Assembly: GCF_011762195.1 (NCBI RefSeq)
Contig: NZ_JAASQK010000010.1
Coordinates: 21,157 to 85,156 of the forward strand
DNA: 64,000 nucleotides
Reading direction: 5' to 3'
From: Sphingomonas oligoaromativorans
GTDB taxonomy: Bacteria > Pseudomonadota > Alphaproteobacteria > Sphingomonadales > Sphingomonadaceae
The notes beneath the pieces are model-generated. The model did no database searches and was not told the origin of the DNA. It was given only the letters and a program-made list of their open reading frames with translations. Shown here in pieces: positions 54,239 through 63,911 of the stretch. Each line of letters begins with the position of its first letter. Positions within the stretch are counted from its first letter, which is position 1. A program made the position numbers and the translations under genes.

Positions 54239-54257
54239 AAGGTAAGTCACTCACCTT
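54239..54257. promoter_or_regulatory. Probable TetR operator
   Basis: AAGGTAAGTCACTCACCTT is a 19-bp near-perfect palindrome (only one pair of arms mismatched around a central base). A TTGACA -35-like hexamer (54256-54261) for the rightward genes abuts it and TATAAA-like sequence for tetR lies on the other side, so a bound repressor could block both promoters. Confidence 0.65.
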
Positions 54258-54379
54258 GACATCACGAGCATGCGAGATCTAAGTGAATCGTGAGCCGATC
54301 GACTTACCTCATCTGGAGCCGCCTCTGGAATGGCCGTGCGAGGAACGTCGGGTGTCGGCCAAGCCATGGAGAGCAGACC

Positions 54380-55030
54380 ATGATCATCGACGATACGTCC
54401 CGCGTCACGATACCGGACAGCAGGCTGGCACGAGAGGCGACACAGTTCGTCCGCGACAGCGCCGGAGACTTTCTCTTCCACCATTCCGCGCGCGTCTATT
54501 GCTGGGGCGTGCTGGCGGGAAAGCGCAAGCAGATGAGCTTCGATCCGGAGCTTCTCTATATTGCGGCCATGTTCCACGATCTCGGTTTGACGCCGGCTTT
54601 CCGGGATAGCCGCGTGCGTTTCGAGGTGGACGGCGCAAATGCTGCGGGTGATTTCCTGCGAGGCCACGGCATCGCGGAAAGGGATATCGAGAAAGTCTGG
54701 CTGGCGATCGCACTGCATACGACGCCGGGCCTATCCTCGCATTTCCATCCCATCGCGGCGCTCACCGCCGAGGGGGTCATGATGGACCTGGTGGGCCTTG
54801 GCTATGACGAATTCACAGAGGCGCAGCGTAATGCCGTTGAAGCGAACCATCCGCGCTCCTCACAGTTCCCGGAGGAACTTCTCGACACCCTTTATGACGG
54901 GATCAAGCATCGGCCTGAGACGACGCAGGGCACAGGCCTTGCAGACGTGATCGCCGACAAAGATCACCATTTCCATCGCCGAGATTTTTGCAGCCTGATG
55001 CGACATTCTCGTTGGGTCGCCGCGAAATAA
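54380..55030 (+). CDS. HD-domain hydrolase, cyanamide hydratase-like
   Basis: A 216-residue HD-superfamily protein. Metal ligands appear in FHHSARVYCWG and MFHDLGLTP, with a later ALHTTPGLSSHFHP. The HSxRVYxWG...ELLYIAAMFHDLGL pattern matches the cyanamide hydratase-like branch of HD proteins, whose substrates are usually unknown in bacteria. The ATG at 54380 fits the family start. It is followed 22 nt later by a glutathione S-transferase and controlled by the divergent TetR. Confidence 0.8.
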   Translation: MIIDDTSRVTIPDSRLAREATQFVRDSAGDFLFHHSARVYCWGVLAGKRKQMSFDPELLYIAAMFHDLGLTPAFRDSRVRFEVDGANAAGDFLRGHGIAERDIEKVWLAIALHTTPGLSSHFHPIAALTAEGVMMDLVGLGYDEFTEAQRNAVEANHPRSSQFPEELLDTLYDGIKHRPETTQGTGLADVIADKDHHFHRRDFCSLMRHSRWVAAK

Positions 55031-55052
55031 CAGGATTTATTGGTAATTTATC

Positions 55053-55685
55053 ATGACAATGATCGTTCATCATCTCGAGAAGTCGCGTTCTCAGCGTATC
55101 GTATGGCTGCTGGAGGAACTGGGAGAAGCCTATGAGATCAAGCGCTATGCGCGAGATCCGGTGACCGCATCGGCGCCTGCCCTACTCAAGACGCTGCATC
55201 CGCTGGGGAAAGCGCCAATATTGCAGGACGGCGCGAAGACGGTAGTCGAGTCCGGGGCGATCTTCGACTATCTGCTCGCGCGATCCGACCATCGGCTCAG
55301 AAAGCCGGACGATGCGGAAGAAGGGCTGCGTTACACCCACTTCATGCACTACGCGGATGGATCGATCATGCCGCTTATTGTCACGGTGGTGACGCTTGGC
55401 CGCATGGGCGATGCGGTGCAGCAGGGGATCATGGCGGTTCGCAAGGGCCTTGCCGCTCATTTGGCTTGGGTGGATCAGGAACTCGGCACACGCCCCTGGT
55501 TCGCGGGCAACAGCTTCACGGCCGCTGACATCATGATGAGCTTTCCCCTCGAGGCGGCGCGCGTGCGAGCCGGGCTCGACTGGTCCTACGCCAATATCGA
55601 TGCATGGCTCGGCCGAATCCACGCGCGCGGCGCCTATCAGCGCGCTCTGGCGCAGGCGGAGCCGGCGGACCAGCCTGCCTCCTGA
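55053..55685 (+). CDS. Glutathione S-transferase
   Basis: A 210-residue soluble GST. N-terminal thioredoxin-like domain (MIVHHLEKSRSQRIVWLLEELGEAYEIKRYARDP, then LGKAPILQDG and VVESGAIFDYLL, the glutathione-binding Glu-Ser) and an all-helical C-domain with the N-capping-type FTAADIMMSFPLE motif. The SRSQRIVWLLEELG form is the bacterial theta/beta-like GST pattern. Ends at a strong terminator. Confidence 0.9.
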   Translation: MTMIVHHLEKSRSQRIVWLLEELGEAYEIKRYARDPVTASAPALLKTLHPLGKAPILQDGAKTVVESGAIFDYLLARSDHRLRKPDDAEEGLRYTHFMHYADGSIMPLIVTVVTLGRMGDAVQQGIMAVRKGLAAHLAWVDQELGTRPWFAGNSFTAADIMMSFPLEAARVRAGLDWSYANIDAWLGRIHARGAYQRALAQAEPADQPAS

Positions 55686-55704
55686 GGCACACCGAGAATC
55701 TCAG

Positions 55705-55733
55705 CACCCCGCTCCTGAATGAAGCGGGGTGCC
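55705..55733 (+). terminator. Terminator after the GST gene
   Basis: 10-bp perfect stem GCACCCCGCT (55705-55714)/AGCGGGGTGC (55724-55733), 9-nt loop, 19 nt after the stop codon. The following bases (CAAGATTTCC) have only a short T-run. Confidence 0.65.
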
Positions 55734-55754
55734 AAGATTTCCTGAACGCACGAC

Positions 55755-55871
55755 CGGCAACGGTCGGAACTCTGATAGGCTTCCATCAACAACAAGCCCG
55801 GTGCCGGTTACGAACGAGCTTCCCGCGCTGACGAGGAACAGCGAAGCGCGCGCCACTTCCTCTGCCTTCCA
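55755..55871 (-). pseudogene. Second short-chain dehydrogenase tail remnant
   Basis: The minus strand reads WKAEEVARASLFLVSAGSS and then FVTGTGLVVDGSLSEFR, again an SDR C-terminus (EEVA...LxSxxSxFVTGxxLxVDGG) without the catalytic part. It lies in opposite orientation to the remnant at 53400-53516, on the other side of the TetR-HD-GST cassette. Confidence 0.65.
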
Positions 55872-55986
55872 CTCTTGTAGGCAGCCGCTTCTCCTCGATG
55901 CCGCGCATCGCGTGCGGGAATCGAAGGCCTGGGCGTGGTGGAAAGCGATCATTGGCCCGGCGCCGGGACAGGCCTACAATTATGCG

Positions 55987-56349
55987 ATGATAGCCTTCTA
56001 CAATCTTCCGCCGACGAGCCTTGGGCTTGGAGGGGACGGCGACGAGATCGCAGCGATCGGCGAGGTCGAGCGCCAGTTCAATGTTCAGCTTGACTATAGC
56101 GAAGCCCGAGACTGGAAAACCGTAGGCGATGTTTATGAAGCGCTAAAATGTGTTCTGCCATCCGATCAGATCAGCTCGGAGAAGACATGGCCAATTTTCG
56201 TCCAAGCTATCTGTGAAGAAACCGGCGTTGATCCTTGGCGGGTGAATGCTAAAACCCTTCTGCTAGGGAAAAAGAAATTCGACTGGCGAATAGCATTGTT
56301 TTTGGGGAGTCTCGTTGGCTTGCTGTTCGCGAGCATGTGGTTCGGATGA
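55987..56349 (+). CDS. Acyl-carrier-like protein with C-terminal membrane anchor (DUF1493-like)
   Basis: A 120-residue protein. The N-terminal 75 residues (EIAAIGEVERQFNVQLDYSEARDWKTVGDVYEALKCVLP) have the helix pattern of DUF1493/acyl-carrier-like proteins, but the DSL phosphopantetheine serine is not evident: the corresponding place reads ARDWKTVGD. A single hydrophobic helix at the C-terminus (about 100-118) anchors it. The frame extends upstream but no conserved sequence is there. Function unknown. Confidence 0.6.
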   Translation: MIAFYNLPPTSLGLGGDGDEIAAIGEVERQFNVQLDYSEARDWKTVGDVYEALKCVLPSDQISSEKTWPIFVQAICEETGVDPWRVNAKTLLLGKKKFDWRIALFLGSLVGLLFASMWFG

Positions 56350-56725
56350 ACGGCAGCGTCTGGGCGGCAGCCGTCCGTCTCCAGGCGAGATTGCAGACCG
56401 GCAACTATGCTGGTCTTGGCTCCCATAAGCGGTCCGACCGAAAAGTCCCCAGGGCTGTCGGCGGCTCGCGACCAACTGCGGCCATTCAGCGGCCTCGACC
56501 GCGATCCCGAAAGCAGACTGGCCGCTTTCCTGATGAGTGGCGCATCGCCGGCGTCCGCTCATGGTAGGGGCAGATATACGGCGATATGCTCCGGTCGGGC
56601 TGTCGGTTAGCGAACAAGCGAATTTGGCACTGTCAGCACGTGCGCACGAAGGGCAATCACGAACCGTTTCCGGTCAGCGCGACAGCACGCCACGGTGACA
56701 CGCTCCTACGAGGATCGCACCGCCG
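56350..56725. other. Non-coding gap before the exopolysaccharide locus
   Basis: About 375 nt with no supported gene, containing the second copy of the diverged repeat (56454-56531). It separates the patchy region from the minus-strand ABC transporter end; no clear terminator was found. Confidence 0.4.
56454..56531 (+). repeat. Diverged direct repeat, copy 2
   Basis: Counterpart of 53262-53340, same orientation, roughly 70% alike by eye over 78 nt, ending in the shared GCCGCTTTCCT. Confidence 0.45.
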
Positions 56726-58522
56726 CTACGCGATGATACATAGCGCAGACCGCAGCAACACCGCCTCTGGCGGCCCTTCCGCGACGAGTTTGCCCTGATC
56801 GAGGCATACGACGTGGTCGACGTCGTCCAGCGTCTCGGTGCGATGGGTGATGATCAGCCGGGTGCGGCCAACGAAGCGCCGGTCGATTGCGTGGCGGATA
56901 TTGTCCTCAAGGCTTTTATCGAGCGCGCTCATCGCTTCATCGAGGATCAGGACGTCGGGATCTCGCAGGATGGCACGGGCAAGCCCGAGCCGCTGTCGCT
57001 GGCCACCAGAGAAACGGGTTCCCTGCTGGCCAATCCACGTCTTATAGCCGTCGGGGAGCTGGGCGATCGTGTCCGCGACACCGGCCACACGCAGCGCAGC
57101 GCGGACTTCGTCGTCGCTCGATCCATGGTTCGCCATGCGGATATTGTCGATCACCGTCCCCTCGACCAGATCGACGTCCTGGCCGGCAATCGCGAGCAGG
57201 CCGAGCCAGTCGGTCCGCCTGATCTCGTCGAGCGGCACGCCGTCGACCAGAATCCGACCCTCGGTTGGCTGGTAAAGCCGAAGCAACAGATTGACGATCG
57301 TCGTCTTGCCCGCGCCGCTCGCCCCCACGAGTGCGGTCGTCTTCCCCGCCGGGATCTCGAACGACACCTCGGTCAGGGCCGCGTCCCCCACGCTGTCATA
57401 GGCAAAGCTGACATTCTCGAAGCGGATGCTCGATCCAAGCCTGTCTATCGGGCGATGGCCGGGCGGCGGATAATCCTTGCCTTCGGTCGTCAGCATGGCG
57501 CGCACCGACGCAAGCTGCGGCTCGATCTGCGCGAGGCCGAGCAGATTGCCTTCCAGATCGCGTAAATGGGGTTGCAGCCGATAGAGCAGCGCAATCGCTG
57601 CCAGCGTGACCGGAAAGCCGACATGCCAGACGCCCGCCATGCCGATAATCACGCACAACACCGCGATGGAGCCCAGCTCGGTTAGCGGGTGGAGCTGCGC
57701 CATGAGCCGGTAGAGCGCGATCGCCGTCTGCCGGGCATCACCCGAGGCGTGCTCGAAGCGCTCCTGATGCATCGCCTCCTGCCCATAGGCACGGATCGTC
57801 CGCATTCCCTGCAAGGTCATGAGCATATGCTCGCCGAGCAACTGGTGAACATATTTGACGTGCCGACCGAGGTGGTGGACCGAGCGCGACAGGTGTCTGA
57901 GCCCGAACGAGACGAGCAGCGATCCGACGATGGCGGTCAACGTGATTTGCCACGAGAGGCTCAGCAGCGCCGCTGTGAAGACCAGGATCGAGCAGATGTT
58001 GACGACGATCCGAGTGAGGTGGCCATGGGCGCTGGAAACCATCCAGGTTTCCGTCCCCAGCACGTGCATCAGATGGGCCTGCTCATGCCGCTGGATAAAG
58101 GGGTACGAGACGCTGAGATATTGACGATGCACCCGGTTGCGGACGTCTTCGCTGGTCCGTTCGCTGATCCGGGCGCTAAGCATGCCGTGCAGGAAGGACA
58201 GGCTGGCGCGCGCGACTATCAGGAGCAGGATCAAGAGCGCCATCTGGGTCGAGCTTCCGAACCAGCCCGCGGCGTGGCGCAACATGCCCCCCGCCATTCC
58301 GTTCGCCGAGGCGGCATGGTCAGCCTGCCCCGTTGCCGAATAGAAAAAGAGCACGACGAGCGTGATCCCGAGCGTCTCGGCAAGCGACGAGATCAGCCCG
58401 AGCAGGACGAGAACTGGGGTCGCCCAACGCGGGATCGGCGCGGCGGCGAGCAGGCGCCACACCCCGGCAAGGGTGCCGCGCGTCATTCCCGATCTCGACG
58501 GAGGATCGGCGTTCAGGCGCAT
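56726..58522 (-). CDS. ABC exporter, fused permease-ATPase (MsbA-like)
   Basis: A 598-residue half-transporter. Six-helix membrane domain (about residues 30-320) and an ATP-binding domain with Walker A GASGAGKTT, Q-loop IAGQDVDLVEGTVIDNI, signature FSGGQRQRLGLARAI, Walker B VLILDEAMSALD and the H-loop THRTETL. Such exporters in polysaccharide loci move lipid-linked glycans or secreted products. It overlaps the upstream glycosyltransferase by 10 nt and ends the minus-strand locus. Confidence 0.9.
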   Translation of the reverse strand: MRLNADPPSRSGMTRGTLAGVWRLLAAAPIPRWATPVLVLLGLISSLAETLGITLVVLFFYSATGQADHAASANGMAGGMLRHAAGWFGSSTQMALLILLLIVARASLSFLHGMLSARISERTSEDVRNRVHRQYLSVSYPFIQRHEQAHLMHVLGTETWMVSSAHGHLTRIVVNICSILVFTAALLSLSWQITLTAIVGSLLVSFGLRHLSRSVHHLGRHVKYVHQLLGEHMLMTLQGMRTIRAYGQEAMHQERFEHASGDARQTAIALYRLMAQLHPLTELGSIAVLCVIIGMAGVWHVGFPVTLAAIALLYRLQPHLRDLEGNLLGLAQIEPQLASVRAMLTTEGKDYPPPGHRPIDRLGSSIRFENVSFAYDSVGDAALTEVSFEIPAGKTTALVGASGAGKTTIVNLLLRLYQPTEGRILVDGVPLDEIRRTDWLGLLAIAGQDVDLVEGTVIDNIRMANHGSSDDEVRAALRVAGVADTIAQLPDGYKTWIGQQGTRFSGGQRQRLGLARAILRDPDVLILDEAMSALDKSLEDNIRHAIDRRFVGRTRLIITHRTETLDDVDHVVCLDQGKLVAEGPPEAVLLRSALCIIA

Positions 58523-59514
58523 TGGCGCGGCTCCTCGATCGGGAAAGAGGCCATAAGCAGCCTCCGCGGCCGGAGAAGCCGCCCGAGCAAAGCCTGCAGC
58601 CTCCAGCGCACCGCGTTGCCGAGCCAGCGGGGCAGGTCCAGTCCCAGCGTGATCAGCGCTATGCCGGAATCCCGACGCGCGAGTAGCGAAAGCACCTCGC
58701 GGAAATAATCCAGCCGGCCAATCTGGAGCGCTTTGAACAGCAACCAGGCCCCATAATTGCGCAGGCCCGTCGCGAGTTTGGCGTGATGCTCGGCATGGCG
58801 CGCCTCCATCTCGTCCATCACCAGCATCCAGGATCGCAGCATGCGCGGCAGGTTGCTGGACATATTGTCCGGCAGGTAGCGGTAGCCGACGAGATAATCG
58901 GGGATCACCGCGAAATGGTTTCGCTCCGCGACCCGGCAGTAGAAGAGCATATCCTCGCAGCCTTGCGCGCCGGCGTCACGCAACCCGCTCTCAAAGCCCT
59001 GCGCGTCGATCAGCGCCTGCCGGCGGACCAGCGCGGCGCTCCCATTGCCGATGAAATTGCCGCAGAAAATCTCATCCAGCACATCGCCCTCGTAGATCGG
59101 CCGGCCGCCGTGCTGAAGCACGCGGCTCTCGCTGTCGATGAGCTGATACCAAGCATAGACCAGCCCGACCCGTTCACCGCCAGCCAGCAGTGCACCGAGC
59201 TGGCGCTCGATCTTGGTCGCAGACCAGAGATCGTCGGCGTCGACGAAGGCGATGAAATCGGAGCGCGCCTTTTGCCATCCATGGTTGCGTGCGGCTGCGA
59301 CGCCGGCGTTCGGCTGCGACAGCACACGGACGCGAGGGTCCATGCCGGCATGGTGCCGGGCGATGCCGAGCGTGCCGTCCTGCGAGCCGTCGTCGACGAC
59401 CAGGATTTCCAGATTCTCGTGCGTCTGCGCGCGGACGCTGCGCAGCGTCTCGTCGATCGTCGCGGCCGCGTTGTAGGCGGGAATGACCACGCTCACCAGT
59501 TCGGCCGAAATCAT
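58513..59514 (-). CDS. Family 2 glycosyltransferase
   Basis: A 333-residue GT-A enzyme: VSVVIPAYNAAATIDETLRSVRAQTHENLEILVVDDGSQDGT, NAGVAAARNHGWQKARSDFIAFVDADDLW (DxD metal motif) and a cytoplasmic helical tail. Cys and acidic residues in GAQGCEDMLFYCRVAER match the acceptor-side ED motif. Closely resembles the 62958 gene (SSLxHE, GCED patterns), so the two may be paralogues. Overlaps its neighbours on both sides. Confidence 0.88.
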   Translation of the reverse strand: MISAELVSVVIPAYNAAATIDETLRSVRAQTHENLEILVVDDGSQDGTLGIARHHAGMDPRVRVLSQPNAGVAAARNHGWQKARSDFIAFVDADDLWSATKIERQLGALLAGGERVGLVYAWYQLIDSESRVLQHGGRPIYEGDVLDEIFCGNFIGNGSAALVRRQALIDAQGFESGLRDAGAQGCEDMLFYCRVAERNHFAVIPDYLVGYRYLPDNMSSNLPRMLRSWMLVMDEMEARHAEHHAKLATGLRNYGAWLLFKALQIGRLDYFREVLSLLARRDSGIALITLGLDLPRWLGNAVRWRLQALLGRLLRPRRLLMASFPIEEPRQCA

Positions 59515-60689
59515 CGCATGCCCTCCCCGAATGAGCGACTGGCCCGGCGCACCGAGCGGCGATGGCGCTGATAGAAGCGCAGCCCGGCCACATAGCCCGC
59601 GACCTCGCGACCGAGGAAACGGTCCTCGATCCGTCGGCGACCGACGAGCCGCAACGCCAGCCGGCGCGCATACCAGGCCGGCATCCAGCGCAGCGCACGG
59701 GCGCGGTTGGCGACGATGCCAGTACGTTCATATTGCACCATCAGCGCGGCGGTATGCCCACGCATGTAAGCGTAGATCTGGCCGGCAAGACCCTCGATCG
59801 TCCGGCGGTGGAAGTGAAAGGCGATCGAATCCGGCGCGTAGCGGCAGCGATGCCCGTGCGCGAGCAGGCGATACCAATATTCGGAATCGCCCGAGCAGCC
59901 CGCCTGGCCGACGTCGAGCCGCTCGTCGAACAGGCCGACCTCGTCGAATACGGCGCGGCGGAAGGCCATGCTGGCGCCGGCGCCGATATCCCAGGCGGGG
60001 AAGACGGCGCTCCCCCGGTTGATGAACCGTGCAGGCTCGAAATCGCGGCGGAGATAGCCCTGGCCGAAGCCCCAATAGGTTTCGAAATGCCGCTGCGCCT
60101 CGGTCGCGAGCTCGGCGGGGAGGACGAGTCCCGTAACGGCGGCGATTGAGGGTTCATCGAACGCCGCGACCAGCCGTTCCAGCCAGCGCGGATGCAGCAG
60201 CACGTCGTCGTCGGTGTAGGCCACGATCTCGGACGAGGCGGTCCGCGCGCCCGTGTTGCGCGCGAAGTCAAGCCCCGGCCGATCCTCGCGGACATAGGTG
60301 ACGCCGGCGGCGAGTGCGACCTCGCGGGTTCGTCCATCGCGCGAGGCGTTGTCGACGACAATGACTTCACGTGGGCGGAGACTCTGTTCGGGCAGCGACG
60401 CAAGGCAACGGGCCAGCTCGTCGTGCCGGTCCCGAGTGCAGATCACGACGCTGGCCGTCAGCCCGGGAACCCTGGCCCGCCGCGCCTCCTCGTCGACCCG
60501 AGGAAGGAATGCCGCGTCGATATGGCCCACCGCGGCACGCGTCACCTGCCCCTGATGGGTGAGCACATGGCCGATCGCGCGCTGACCCCGCCAGAAGATG
60601 GTCATGCCGTCAGGGCGCCCGTCCGGCGAACAGTCGGACGGGTGCGCCACGGGCACGTGGAAGATGCCTTCACCAGATGGAGTGTCCAT
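59511..60689 (-). CDS. Family 2 glycosyltransferase with N-terminal extension
   Basis: A 392-residue GT2. The first 75 residues are a non-catalytic extension; the GT-A fold begins TASVVICTRDRHDELARCLASLPEQSLRPREVIVVDNAS and carries YTDDDVLLHPRW (DDD metal site) and GCSGDSEYWYRLL. Sequence GLDFARNTGARTASSEIVAYTDDD is the family GxxxARNxG pattern. Overlaps the next glycosyltransferase by 4 nt; galE follows upstream by 9 nt. Confidence 0.87.
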   Translation of the reverse strand: MDTPSGEGIFHVPVAHPSDCSPDGRPDGMTIFWRGQRAIGHVLTHQGQVTRAAVGHIDAAFLPRVDEEARRARVPGLTASVVICTRDRHDELARCLASLPEQSLRPREVIVVDNASRDGRTREVALAAGVTYVREDRPGLDFARNTGARTASSEIVAYTDDDVLLHPRWLERLVAAFDEPSIAAVTGLVLPAELATEAQRHFETYWGFGQGYLRRDFEPARFINRGSAVFPAWDIGAGASMAFRRAVFDEVGLFDERLDVGQAGCSGDSEYWYRLLAHGHRCRYAPDSIAFHFHRRTIEGLAGQIYAYMRGHTAALMVQYERTGIVANRARALRWMPAWYARRLALRLVGRRRIEDRFLGREVAGYVAGLRFYQRHRRSVRRASRSFGEGMR

Positions 60690-60698
60690 GACCCGCGC

Positions 60699-61715
60699 CT
60701 ATCGATGGCCAGCGACGGCCGCATGCGCCACGGCCTCCGCCGCGGCCAAGCGATCGTGCCAGCGCAGTGCCGTGTCGATGATGAAATCGATGTCCGACTG
60801 CCGGGGGCGCCAGCCCAGTTCCTGCTCGGCCTTGGCAAAGGACGCGACCAGTACTGGCGGATCGCCCGCGCGGCGCGGCCCGTTGCGGACCGCCGGCGTC
60901 TGCCCCGCCGCACGGGCGACGGCATCAAGCAGTTCCAGCACGCTGGTGCCGATGCCGGTGCCGAGATTGAACTGGTGCGTGCCGCCACTGGCCAGCAGCA
61001 TTTCGCCAGCCAGCAGATGCGCCCGCGCCAGATCGGCGACATGCACATAATCGCGGATGGCGCTGCCATCGGGCGTCGGGAAATCGGTGCCGAGGATGGT
61101 GAAGGGGCGGTCGGGCCGCCGAGCCGCCTCGATTGCCAGCGGGATGGCGTGGGTTTCCGGCTCGTGGCGCTCGCCGATCTCGCCCGCGGGATCGCAGCCC
61201 GCGGCGTTGAAATAGCGGAGCGCGACTGACGCCAGGCCATAAGCACGGCCGTAATCCTCGAGCATCCGCTCGACGATGAATTTGGACCAGCCATAGGCGT
61301 TGATCGGCGACTGGGCGTGGCTCTCATCGATCGGGAGCGATCGCGGGATGCCATAGCTCGCGCAGGTGCTGGAGAAGAGGAGACGCTGGCATCCCTCCGC
61401 CCGCATGGCTTCGAGAAGCGCGAGCGTCCCTGCCGTGTTGTTCCCGTAATAGAGCGCAGGGTCGGCGACGGACTCGCCCACATAGGCATAGGCGGCGAAA
61501 TGGGCGACGAGGTCGGGGCGATGGGCGGCCAGCACCGCGCGAACCGCCACGCCGTCGCGGATGTCACCTTCGACGAGGGGGCCCCAGCGGACCGCTTCGC
61601 GCCAGCCGCGCGAGAGATTGTCGAACGCGACGACGCGCCAGCCGGCCTCGGCGAAGGCCTTGCAGCAATGCGAACCGACATAACCCGCACCGCCGGTAAC
61701 AAGCACCGTCTTCAT
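60699..61715 (-). CDS. galE: UDP-glucose 4-epimerase
   Basis: A 338-residue SDR-type epimerase making UDP-galactose. NAD motif [10 protein letters not shown], Ser in SSTCASYG, catalytic YGWSK (YxxxK), [16 protein letters not shown] and [10 protein letters not shown] are all typical of GalE. It overlaps the UDP-xylose synthase gene by 4 nt, so both sugar nucleotides are supplied to the locus glycosyltransferases. Confidence 0.92.
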   Translation of the reverse strand: MKTVLVTGGAGYVGSHCCKAFAEAGWRVVAFDNLSRGWREAVRWGPLVEGDIRDGVAVRAVLAAHRPDLVAHFAAYAYVGESVADPALYYGNNTAGTLALLEAMRAEGCQRLLFSSTCASYGIPRSLPIDESHAQSPINAYGWSKFIVERMLEDYGRAYGLASVALRYFNAAGCDPAGEIGERHEPETHAIPLAIEAARRPDRPFTILGTDFPTPDGSAIRDYVHVADLARAHLLAGEMLLASGGTHQFNLGTGIGTSVLELLDAVARAAGQTPAVRNGPRRAGDPPVLVASFAKAEQELGWRPRQSDIDFIIDTALRWHDRLAAAEAVAHAAVAGHR

Positions 61716-62692
61716 TCGGCAGCGATCCGGATCTCGGCAGCGTCGGCGCGGACCATCTCTTCGAAATAGGCAATCGTCTTGCGGAGGCCTTCGCGCAGCG
61801 GCACGGTCGGCGTCCAGCCAATGGTCTCGCGCGCATGGGCAATCGAAGGCTGACGTTGGCGAGGGTCATCCTCGGGCAGCGGCATGAAGCGGATTTCCGA
61901 ACGCGAGCCGGTCAGCTCGACCACCTGTTCGGCCAGTTCCAGCATGGTGAATTCGACCGGATTGCCGAGGTTCATCGGTCCGGTGATCGCGTCGGGCGAG
62001 GCCATCAGCCGGATCAGGCCGTCGATCAGATCGTCCACATAGCAGAAGGATCGCGTCTGCATCCCGTTGCCATAGATGGTGATCGGTTGGCCGGTGAGCG
62101 CCTGGACGATGAAGTTGGAAATGACACGCCCGTCATAGGCGGCCATCCGTGGCCCATAGGTGTTGAAGATCCGCGCGACCTTGATCGACACGCCGCACTG
62201 CCGCCGATAGTCAAAGAACAGCGTCTCGGCGCACCGCTTGCCCTCGTCGTAGCAGGCGCGGGGGCCGATCGGGTTCACGCGGCCCCAATAATCCTCGGTC
62301 TGCGGATGGACCTCGGGGTCGCCATACACCTCGGAGGTCGATGCCTGCAGAATCGGCGCGCGGATCCGCTTGGCGAGGCCGAGCATGTTGATCGCGCCGT
62401 GCACGCTCGTCTTGGTCGTCTGCACCGGATCATATTGATAATGGATCGGGCTTGCCGGGCAGGCGAGATTGTAGATCTGGTCGACTTCGACATAGAGCGG
62501 AAACGTAACGTCGTGGCGAATGACCTCGAACTGCGGATTCGTCATCATTTCGATCAAGTTGTCGCGCGTGCCAGTATAGAAGTTGTCGACGCAGATGACG
62601 TGATTGCCTTCATCCAGCAGCCGCTGACACAGATGGGAGCCCAGGAAACCGGCACCTCCCGTAACCAGCACCCTTCGCCGACGTTCCAGCAT
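61712..62692 (-). CDS. uxs: UDP-glucuronate decarboxylase (UDP-xylose synthase)
   Basis: A 326-residue NAD-dependent [75 protein letters not shown] (YxxxK) and [23 protein letters not shown] are the UXS signature. It converts UDP-glucuronate to UDP-xylose. The ATG at 62692 is chosen; the longer frame to 62878 is non-conserved. First gene of the minus-strand operon, divergent from the glycosyltransferase at 62958 over a 265-nt gap that must hold both promoters. Confidence 0.92.
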   Translation of the reverse strand: MLERRRRVLVTGGAGFLGSHLCQRLLDEGNHVICVDNFYTGTRDNLIEMMTNPQFEVIRHDVTFPLYVEVDQIYNLACPASPIHYQYDPVQTTKTSVHGAINMLGLAKRIRAPILQASTSEVYGDPEVHPQTEDYWGRVNPIGPRACYDEGKRCAETLFFDYRRQCGVSIKVARIFNTYGPRMAAYDGRVISNFIVQALTGQPITIYGNGMQTRSFCYVDDLIDGLIRLMASPDAITGPMNLGNPVEFTMLELAEQVVELTGSRSEIRFMPLPEDDPRQRQPSIAHARETIGWTPTVPLREGLRKTIAYFEEMVRADAAEIRIAAE

Positions 62693-62957
62693 ATACTCTC
62701 CCGCGCAACACCCCCGACCGAACCCGGAGCGTCCCGGATCCGGGCATGGGAACCCGTAATCGCGCCGATCCATCGCTGGTGGGCAGCGGCGGGCCGGCGG
62801 GCGCCACCACCTGACAGGGCCATGGCCAACCCAATACTCGCCGATCGCTCCAGCGTTCCGGGCACATTTTCGGATCAACTCCGAATGGCAACGGTTAGTC
62901 GAGAACCGCGCTGAATTGCTTTCCGCGCGGCGGCGATGACTTTAGCCTCCGTGAACG

Positions 62958-63911
62958 ATGCTTGAACGCCTGGATGATCCCGATCTGGTTTCCGTTATCG
63001 TGCCGGCCTTCAATGCGGCGCGGACGATCGATGCCACTCTCGCATCCGCACTCGGCCAGTCTCACCGGCATCTGGAGGTGATTGTCGTCGATGACGGATC
63101 CCATGACGCCACGGGCGCGGCGGTTGCGCGCCTGGCGGCCGAGGATTGTCGTCTGCGCTACATCCGCCAGCCGAACCGCGGAGTGGCCGCCGCCCGTAAC
63201 AGAGGGATTGCCGAGGCGCGAGGAACCTTCATCGCGACGCTGGACGCGGACGACCTCTGGCATCCGACCAAGATCGAGCGCCAGATCGAACGGTTCCGCG
63301 CCGCAGGGCCTGCGACTGCGCTGATTTACACCTGGTGCTACTGGCTAGCGCCGGAGGGCGCGACGTTGGGCTATGCGCCCCCGCTTAGCCACGAGGGCTG
63401 GGTTTTGCCGCAGATGTGTCTCGGCAATCTGATTATCAGCGCCAGCAATGCGCTGGTCCGTCGGGAGGCGCTGCTGGCGGCCGGCGGTTTCGACGAAACG
63501 CTGCGCATGGCCGGCGGACAGGGATGCGAGGACTGGAAGCTTTATCTGCAAATCGCCGAGCGGCACGAAGTCGCGGCTGTACCCGAATATCTTGTCGGCT
63601 ATCGGATCCATGCGGGCGCCATGTCCGATGATTTCGCCCAGATGATGCAGTCGCGTGGGCTCGTCGAGAGCCAGTTCCTGCCGAGATATCCGGACCTCAA
63701 GCGGCAATTTGCGGCGGGCCGTGCCATTTTAGCCCGGTCGTTGGCGATGCGTGCGTTTCAGCGCCGGCGATATCGGATGGCCGTGCAACTTCTTGCGGGC
63801 TACCCGGATGCGTCACCGAGACTGGCCTGGGAGTCGACTGGCTGGTTGTTGCTGGGGGTAGGCCGCCGGCTTCGACGGGCCATGCGCCCTAACGTGGCGA
63901 AGCCCGCCTAG
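62958..63911 (+). CDS. Family 2 glycosyltransferase
   Basis: A 317-residue GT2: DLVSVIVPAFNAARTIDATLASALGQSHRHLEVIVVDDGSHDAT, NRGVAAARNRGIAEARGTFIATLDADDLWHP (DxD) and GGQGCEDWKLYLQIAERHEVAAVPEYLVGYRIH. It is similar to the 58513 enzyme along most of its length. It reads divergently from the rest of the locus. Its last codons overlap the transposase remnant, so the original C-terminus may have been altered by IS insertion. Confidence 0.87.
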   Translation: MLERLDDPDLVSVIVPAFNAARTIDATLASALGQSHRHLEVIVVDDGSHDATGAAVARLAAEDCRLRYIRQPNRGVAAARNRGIAEARGTFIATLDADDLWHPTKIERQIERFRAAGPATALIYTWCYWLAPEGATLGYAPPLSHEGWVLPQMCLGNLIISASNALVRREALLAAGGFDETLRMAGGQGCEDWKLYLQIAERHEVAAVPEYLVGYRIHAGAMSDDFAQMMQSRGLVESQFLPRYPDLKRQFAAGRAILARSLAMRAFQRRRYRMAVQLLAGYPDASPRLAWESTGWLLLGVGRRLRRAMRPNVAKPA

